NCBI GenBank assembly: GCA_025929125.1
Contig: JAICMT010000028.1
Coordinates: 1 to 9,980 of the forward strand
Origin: Acidobacteriaceae bacterium
GTDB taxonomy: Bacteria > Acidobacteriota > Terriglobia > Terriglobales > Acidobacteriaceae
DNA length: 9,980 bases
Direction: 5' to 3'
Shown: positions 6,975-9,980 of the stretch, in pieces
How positions within the stretch are numbered: position 1 is the first letter of the stretch
Layout: the number at the start of each line of letters is the position of its first letter
The notes under the pieces: model-generated
Told to the model about the DNA's origin: nothing
What the model saw: the letters and a program-made list of their open reading frames with translations, nothing else
Database searches by the model: none
Made by a program: the position numbers and the translations under genes

Positions 6975-7952
6975 TTACCAGCCGCGTGTCTGCATCAGGT
7001 GCTGCTCTTCGATAGCGGCGGCGGCGAGCCCCTTCATACTGCCGGTTACGGCTTCCGACGCCTCGGCCAGAATCCGGGGATCGTTGTAATGGGTAGTAGC
7101 CAGAACGATGGCTCGCGCGCGGGAGACGGCTTCTTCGCGCTCGACCGAATTGTTCTCCACGTCCAGCGGAGTGGCGCGCTCCTTCATAAAGATGCCGGAG
7201 CCGACAAAGACGGTTTCGGCGCCGAGCTGCATCATCAACGCGGCATCGGCCGGCGTTGCAATACCGCCTGCCGAGAAGTTCGGAACCGGCAGCTTGCCGG
7301 CTTTCGCGACCATCCGGACCAGTTCGTAAGGAGCTTGGTGGGTTTTGGCAGCGTGGTAGAGCTCATCTTCGGAAAGCACGGTGAGCGCCTGGATCTCACG
7401 CCGCATGGTGCGCATGTGCATCACCGCGTGTACCACATCGCCGGTGCCAGGCTCGCCCTTGGTGCGAATCATGGCAGCACCTTCGGAGATCCGGCGCAGC
7501 GCTTCGCCCAAATTGCGAGCGCCACAGACAAACGGCGTCTTGAAGGCGTGCTTGTCGATGTGATGGGTTTCGTCGGCAGGCGTCAGCACCTCGGACTCAT
7601 CGATAAAATCGACGCCAATCTCTTGCAGCACCTGCGCTTCGGCAAAGTGGCCGATACGCGCCTTGGCCATGACCGGAATGGTGACGGCATCCATGATCTG
7701 CTTGATCAGCTTCGGGCTGGCCATGCGGGCCACTCCGCCTTCGGCCCGGATCATAGCCGGCACCCGCTCCAGCGCCATTACGGAGATGGCGCCCGCCTCC
7801 TCGGCGATGCGCGCCTGCTCCACGTTCATGACGTCCATGATGACGCCGCCCTTCAACATCTCGGCCAGGCCCAGCTTCAGACGCAGGGAAGAAGAGTTGA
7901 AGTCAACACGAGGATGGCCGTTCTGGGCGATGCCGGAGGTTGTGTCTGCCAT
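6975..7952 (-). CDS. pdxS: Pyridoxal 5'-phosphate synthase subunit PdxS
   Basis: PdxS is the synthase half of PLP synthase. It condenses ribose 5-phosphate, glyceraldehyde 3-phosphate and ammonia from PdxT into pyridoxal 5'-phosphate in a ring-shaped cytosolic complex. The 325-residue protein is a (beta/alpha)8 barrel with very strong family identity: [17 protein letters not shown] (39-55) with Asp40, [16 protein letters not shown] (94-109) with the substrate-binding Lys97, [16 protein letters not shown] (162-177) with the second catalytic Lys165 and the phosphate loop, and [18 protein letters not shown] downstream. It is longer than many homologues (about 290-295), mainly from about 20 extra N-terminal residues. 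A weak GAGG lies 10 nt before the ATG at 7950-7952. It is in the same direction as cobO, which ends 191 nt upstream, and a separate promoter is likely. Confidence 0.97.
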   Translation of the reverse strand: MADTTSGIAQNGHPRVDFNSSSLRLKLGLAEMLKGGVIMDVMNVEQARIAEEAGAISVMALERVPAMIRAEGGVARMASPKLIKQIMDAVTIPVMAKARIGHFAEAQVLQEIGVDFIDESEVLTPADETHHIDKHAFKTPFVCGARNLGEALRRISEGAAMIRTKGEPGTGDVVHAVMHMRTMRREIQALTVLSEDELYHAAKTHQAPYELVRMVAKAGKLPVPNFSAGGIATPADAALMMQLGAETVFVGSGIFMKERATPLDVENNSVEREEAVSRARAIVLATTHYNDPRILAEASEAVTGSMKGLAAAAIEEQHLMQTRGW

Positions 7953-8143
7953 GGGAATAGGTCCTCAAACAGCGGCTCATCGGAGGAACAGAAAGGCGCC
8001 GCCGCCAACATCCAGTCTACCAGTTTCAACAGCGCCGGTCGGCGGCTAGCGGAGTGCGGAAACTCGTCTAAGGGACTGAGCCAGCGCGGCTGCTTCGTTT
8101 CACAGAGACAGCCGTAGTTCAAGGTATGGATGTTCCCGCGTGA

Positions 8144-8740
8144 CTAGAATTCAATGCCGCGCTGAGCCAGAATGCCTTTCTGGTAGGCGTGCTTCACTTC
8201 ACGCATTTCCGTGACGGTGTCGGCCAGATCCACGAGCAACGGATGGGCATTGCGTCCGGTGAGGATCACGTGAGTCATCTCAGGCTTACGCTTCAGGACA
8301 TCCGCGACGGCTTCGGGCGACAGCATCTTGTATCCGATGGCGTAGTTGATCTCGTCCAGTACGACCAAGTCCCAATCTCCGGAGAGGATAGCGGCTGCCG
8401 ATTCTGCCCATGCCTCCTCCACCATCCGGAGGTCCTCTGGATCCGTTTCGGCGCCTCCGACCTTGACGAATCCTCGGCCGAGCTGCCGAATGACGAACTG
8501 CCGGCCGGTGGAGGCGGCCGCATCGGCCGCGAGAGCCGAGTTGAGGGCCTCAGCGGAGTCCAGTTCGCCGTAGTGCCACGACCCCTTGAGAAACTGCAGA
8601 AAAAGGACGCGCATACCGTTCCCGGCAGCACGGAAGGCCGTGCCCAGGGCGGCGGTGGTTTTGCCCTTTCCAGGGCCGGTGTTGATCAGAATCAGGCCAC
8701 GCCGGGGCGAAGCATCGGAGCTTTCGGAGAGATCGGACAT
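8144..8740 (-). CDS. cobO: Corrinoid adenosyltransferase (CobO/BtuR type)
   Basis: This 198-residue cytosolic enzyme transfers the adenosyl group of ATP to cob(I)alamin or its precursors, giving the coenzyme B12 form. It has the unusual P-loop of the CobA/CobO/BtuR family, NTGPGKGKTTAALG (20-33), then VLFLQFLKG (45-53), the Walker-B-like segment WDLVVLDEINYAIGYKML (123-140) and VILTGRNAHPLLVDLADTV (158-176). All are in the expected order and the length is normal. The ATG at 8738-8740 is chosen because the conserved part begins soon after it. An in-frame GTG at 8804-8806, directly after the rlmH stop, would add 22 unconserved residues. No Shine-Dalgarno sequence is visible. It lies 66 nt after rlmH. 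Since no other cobalamin gene is present, it may serve salvage rather than full synthesis. Confidence 0.95.
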   Translation of the reverse strand: MSDLSESSDASPRRGLILINTGPGKGKTTAALGTAFRAAGNGMRVLFLQFLKGSWHYGELDSAEALNSALAADAAASTGRQFVIRQLGRGFVKVGGAETDPEDLRMVEEAWAESAAAILSGDWDLVVLDEINYAIGYKMLSPEAVADVLKRKPEMTHVILTGRNAHPLLVDLADTVTEMREVKHAYQKGILAQRGIEF

Positions 8741-8752
8741 ATAACTGTTATA
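8740..8752 (-). promoter_or_regulatory. AT-rich palindrome at the cobO start, possible -10 element
   Basis: TATAACTGTTATA is a perfect inverted repeat around one central base and stands out in GC-rich DNA. On the minus strand the TATAAC (five of six to TATAAT) ends 6 nt before the cobO ATG, the geometry expected for a leaderless transcript. No -35 is recognisable. It could also be an operator half-site pair, or chance. Confidence 0.3.
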
Positions 8753-8806
8753 GATGGGCGATTCGGCTCGCGATCCGGAGGCGTGGATTCCGTGGCATGG
8801 AGCCAC

Positions 8807-9259
8807 CTAATGTCCGCAGTGGTAAGGATGGCCGGCGAGAATGGTGAGCGCGCGATAAACCTGTTCGGCGAGCACCGCGCGGGCCAGTTCGTGCGGCAAG
8901 GTGATGCGGCCCAGTGAGAGCAGAAGGTTTGATCGCCTTCGGCCGGCCTCGGACCATCCATCCGCGGGCCCGACGGCCAGCACCACGTTTTGTGTGCCCG
9001 AATCCCGCAGACCACCCAGGTAGGTGGCAAACTCCTCACTTGTTAGCTGCTTGCCCCGGCTATCGAGAAGAATCAGTTGCGGTGCGGTGCGGCCGGTCAA
9101 CCGGTCCAACCAGCCAAGAAGCCCGGCTTCCGACGGATGGTTCACCAGCTCTGTATGGGCGTAACGCCCTGCCCGCTCAACGTAATCGTCCGTCAGCGCC
9201 CCGGCAGGGGATGACTTTGCTTTCGATCGTGGAGCTACCGCGGTCAGGAATAGATTCAT
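8807..9259 (-). CDS. rlmH: 23S rRNA (pseudouridine-1915-N3)-methyltransferase RlmH
   Basis: RlmH methylates pseudouridine 1915 in helix 69 of 23S rRNA on the assembled ribosome, using S-adenosylmethionine. This 150-residue protein is a member of the SPOUT family and close to the usual 155-160 residues. Family features are LILLDSRGKQLTSEEFA (62-78), the cofactor loop VGPADGW (96-102), and the C-terminal block SLGRITLPHELARAVLAEQ (115-133), followed by VYRALTILAGHPYHCGH. The latter is the conserved TLPH...EQ.YRA...GHPYH signature forming the knot. The loop usually reads GGxxG, so VGPADG is a mild variant. The ATG at 9257-9259 has no Shine-Dalgarno sequence. It is the first gene of a five-gene minus-strand run and is divergent from the TonB-dependent receptor gene. 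Confidence 0.93.
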   Translation of the reverse strand: MNLFLTAVAPRSKAKSSPAGALTDDYVERAGRYAHTELVNHPSEAGLLGWLDRLTGRTAPQLILLDSRGKQLTSEEFATYLGGLRDSGTQNVVLAVGPADGWSEAGRRRSNLLLSLGRITLPHELARAVLAEQVYRALTILAGHPYHCGH

Positions 9260-9266
9260 GACGGGA

Positions 9267-9275
9267 AAGATAGCA
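9267..9275 (-). promoter_or_regulatory. Possible extended -10 promoter of rlmH
   Basis: On the minus strand TGCTATCTT has the TGn extension and a TATCTT hexamer (four of six to TATAAT). It ends 7 nt before the rlmH ATG, so the mRNA could start at or next to the start codon. This agrees with the missing ribosome binding site. No -35 is seen at the usual spacing. Confidence 0.3.
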
Positions 9276-9395
9276 GTCTTGCAACTATGGTTTTTTGTAA
9301 CATCCGTGCCTGATTGGGTTTCTTTTCCCCAAAGGTGTCATTCCCATCCGGCGAGGGAGGCCGAAAAATAGAGGAGATTGAGAAGAAGTTCCGGT

Positions 9396-9426
9396 TTGAC
9401 GGGCCCGAAGTGCAATGGAATACGAA
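9396..9426 (+). promoter_or_regulatory. Weak candidate promoter for the TonB-dependent receptor gene
   Basis: TTGACG at 9396-9401 matches the -35 consensus at five of six positions. The best hexamer downstream is TACGAA at 9421-9426, only three of six to TATAAT and with a 19-nt spacer. This would give a leader of about 80 nt. The -10 is poor, so treat this as tentative. Confidence 0.2.
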
Positions 9427-9434
9427 TTGCTGGC

Positions 9435-9467
9435 TGGTTACTGAAGGTTAAAGGAAATGTGGTTACT
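9435..9467 (+). repeat. Short direct repeat in the receptor gene leader
   Basis: TGGTTACT occurs at 9435-9442 and again at 9460-9467, with a 25-nt period. In addition AGGAAA just before the second copy pairs with TTTCCT just after it. This could be a regulator site or leader structure, but 8-bp repeats are also expected by chance at some rate. Confidence 0.25.
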
Positions 9468-9513
9468 CATGGTTTCCTGGTGCCGCACAGGCGCTCTAGT
9501 CAAGGAGATTTGG

Positions 9514-9980
9514 ATGAAGAAGTTTTTTTCGGCACTCGCCATTCTGATGCTGGCCGTTGTTGCCGCCGCACAGACGACAAACGGCACAATCACGGGCAGC
9601 GTAGTGGATCAGTCGAATGCCTCGATCTCCGGAGCAACAGTGACAGCTACGTCGCTCGATACGGGTGATAAGCGAATGGCGACCACGACGAAGGTCGGAG
9701 CGTATCGCATCGACTCGCTGCGTCCCGGGAACTACAAGGTCGAAGTAAGCGCTCCTTCGTTTGCAGGCAGGACCATCGATGAGGCGACTGTGAACGCGTC
9801 CGTCGTCACCTCGCTAAACGTGACGCTTTCCATCGGGACCGCATCGACGAATGTCGAAGTGAACGCGGCTGACATGCAGGCTCTGAAGACGGACAGCGGG
9901 GAACTGAGCGAGACGCTGTCATCGCTCGAGATCAAGACCCTGCCCATTTCGAGCTTGAACCCTTACCAGCTTGCAACCAC
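9514..9980 (+). CDS. TonB-dependent receptor with carboxypeptidase-regulatory-like domain, N-terminal part
   Basis: The gene runs off the window; about 155 residues are visible. It starts MKKFFSALAILMLAVVAAAQ, a signal peptide probably cleaved before QTTNGT. Next comes a CarboxypepD_reg-like beta domain (about 22-105) with the usual pattern GTITGSVVDQSNASISGATV, then VGAYRIDSLRPGNYKVEVSA. After that, TLSIGTASTNVEVNAAD and LSETLSSLEIKTLPISSLNP (134-153) look like the start of the plug region. Large proteins of this type, numerous in Acidobacteriota, are outer-membrane receptors or transporters for polysaccharides or other large substrates. The ligand cannot be predicted, and the barrel lies outside the window. 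AAGGAG at 9502-9507, 6 nt before the ATG, is the best ribosome binding site in the window. Confidence 0.88.
   Translation, partial: MKKFFSALAILMLAVVAAAQTTNGTITGSVVDQSNASISGATVTATSLDTGDKRMATTTKVGAYRIDSLRPGNYKVEVSAPSFAGRTIDEATVNASVVTSLNVTLSIGTASTNVEVNAADMQALKTDSGELSETLSSLEIKTLPISSLNPYQLAT

Noticed and set aside
6963..8117. A 384-residue plus-strand frame across pdxS
   Set aside because: pdxS is unmistakable on the minus strand, and the plus frame has His/Gly/Arg-rich shadow composition with no ribosome binding site.
8070..8125. Terminator for cobO formed by GGCTG and CAGCC arms
   Set aside because: The stem is only 5 bp with a long loop and there is no T-run on the minus strand.
9378..9668. 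TTG-start frame overlapping the receptor gene start
   Set aside because: The GAGGAG before it is only 1 nt from the TTG, and the frame crosses into the receptor gene with Arg/Asp/Ser-rich shadow sequence.

Overview
The window looks like an ordinary chromosomal stretch of a high-GC (about 60% by eye), Gram-negative-type bacterium, most likely an Acidobacteriota member of the Solibacter/Bryobacter kind. This assignment is inference. It rests on a carboxypeptidase-regulatory-like TonB-dependent receptor starting at the right edge, a DUF6982-like protein at the left edge and the codon style. I see no phage, transposon, CRISPR, tRNA or rRNA, and no clear sign of horizontal transfer.

Layout, left to right. 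(1) 1-296, minus: N-terminal part of a DUF6982-like protein, cut by the window edge. (2) 297-515: a divergent intergenic region with an extended -10 promoter and a GC-rich hairpin next to the ribosome binding site. (3) 516-2354, plus: a CCA-adding-enzyme/poly(A)-polymerase family nucleotidyltransferase with an unusual lysine/alanine/proline-rich, histone-H1-like tail. (4) 2408-2998, plus: an NADPH-dependent FMN reductase-like flavoprotein. (5) 3003-3830, minus: an unrecognised secreted protein, ending 4 nt from gene 4. (6) 3910-4692, minus: a solitary five-helix cytochrome c oxidase subunit III-like protein with a long hydrophilic N-terminus. (7) 4949-5332 and 5338-5634, plus: a four-helix phage-holin-4-2/YvlD-type membrane protein followed closely by an uncharacterised small CxxC protein. 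(8) 5618-9259, all minus, in transcription order: rlmH (23S rRNA methyltransferase), cobO (corrinoid adenosyltransferase), pdxS (PLP synthase), a secreted DUF2059 protein and pdxT (PLP synthase glutaminase). (9) 9514-9980, plus: the N-terminus of a TonB-dependent receptor, divergent from rlmH.

How the genes fit together. PdxS and PdxT form the DXP-independent pyridoxal 5'-phosphate synthase: PdxT makes ammonia from glutamine and PdxS builds the ring. Their genes are separated here by the DUF2059 gene and a strong hairpin that looks like a terminator. CobO makes adenosylcobalamin, so cofactor metabolism is a loose theme of the minus-strand cluster. The other genes are housekeeping (tRNA 3' end, ribosome methylation), envelope or respiration.

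No convincing undescribed system is present. The points most worth a second look are the H1-like tail on the CCA-type enzyme, the split pdxS/pdxT arrangement with its terminator, the lone COX3-like protein with its extension, and the small CxxC gene beside the holin-like gene. No gene-free stretch exceeds 300 bases.
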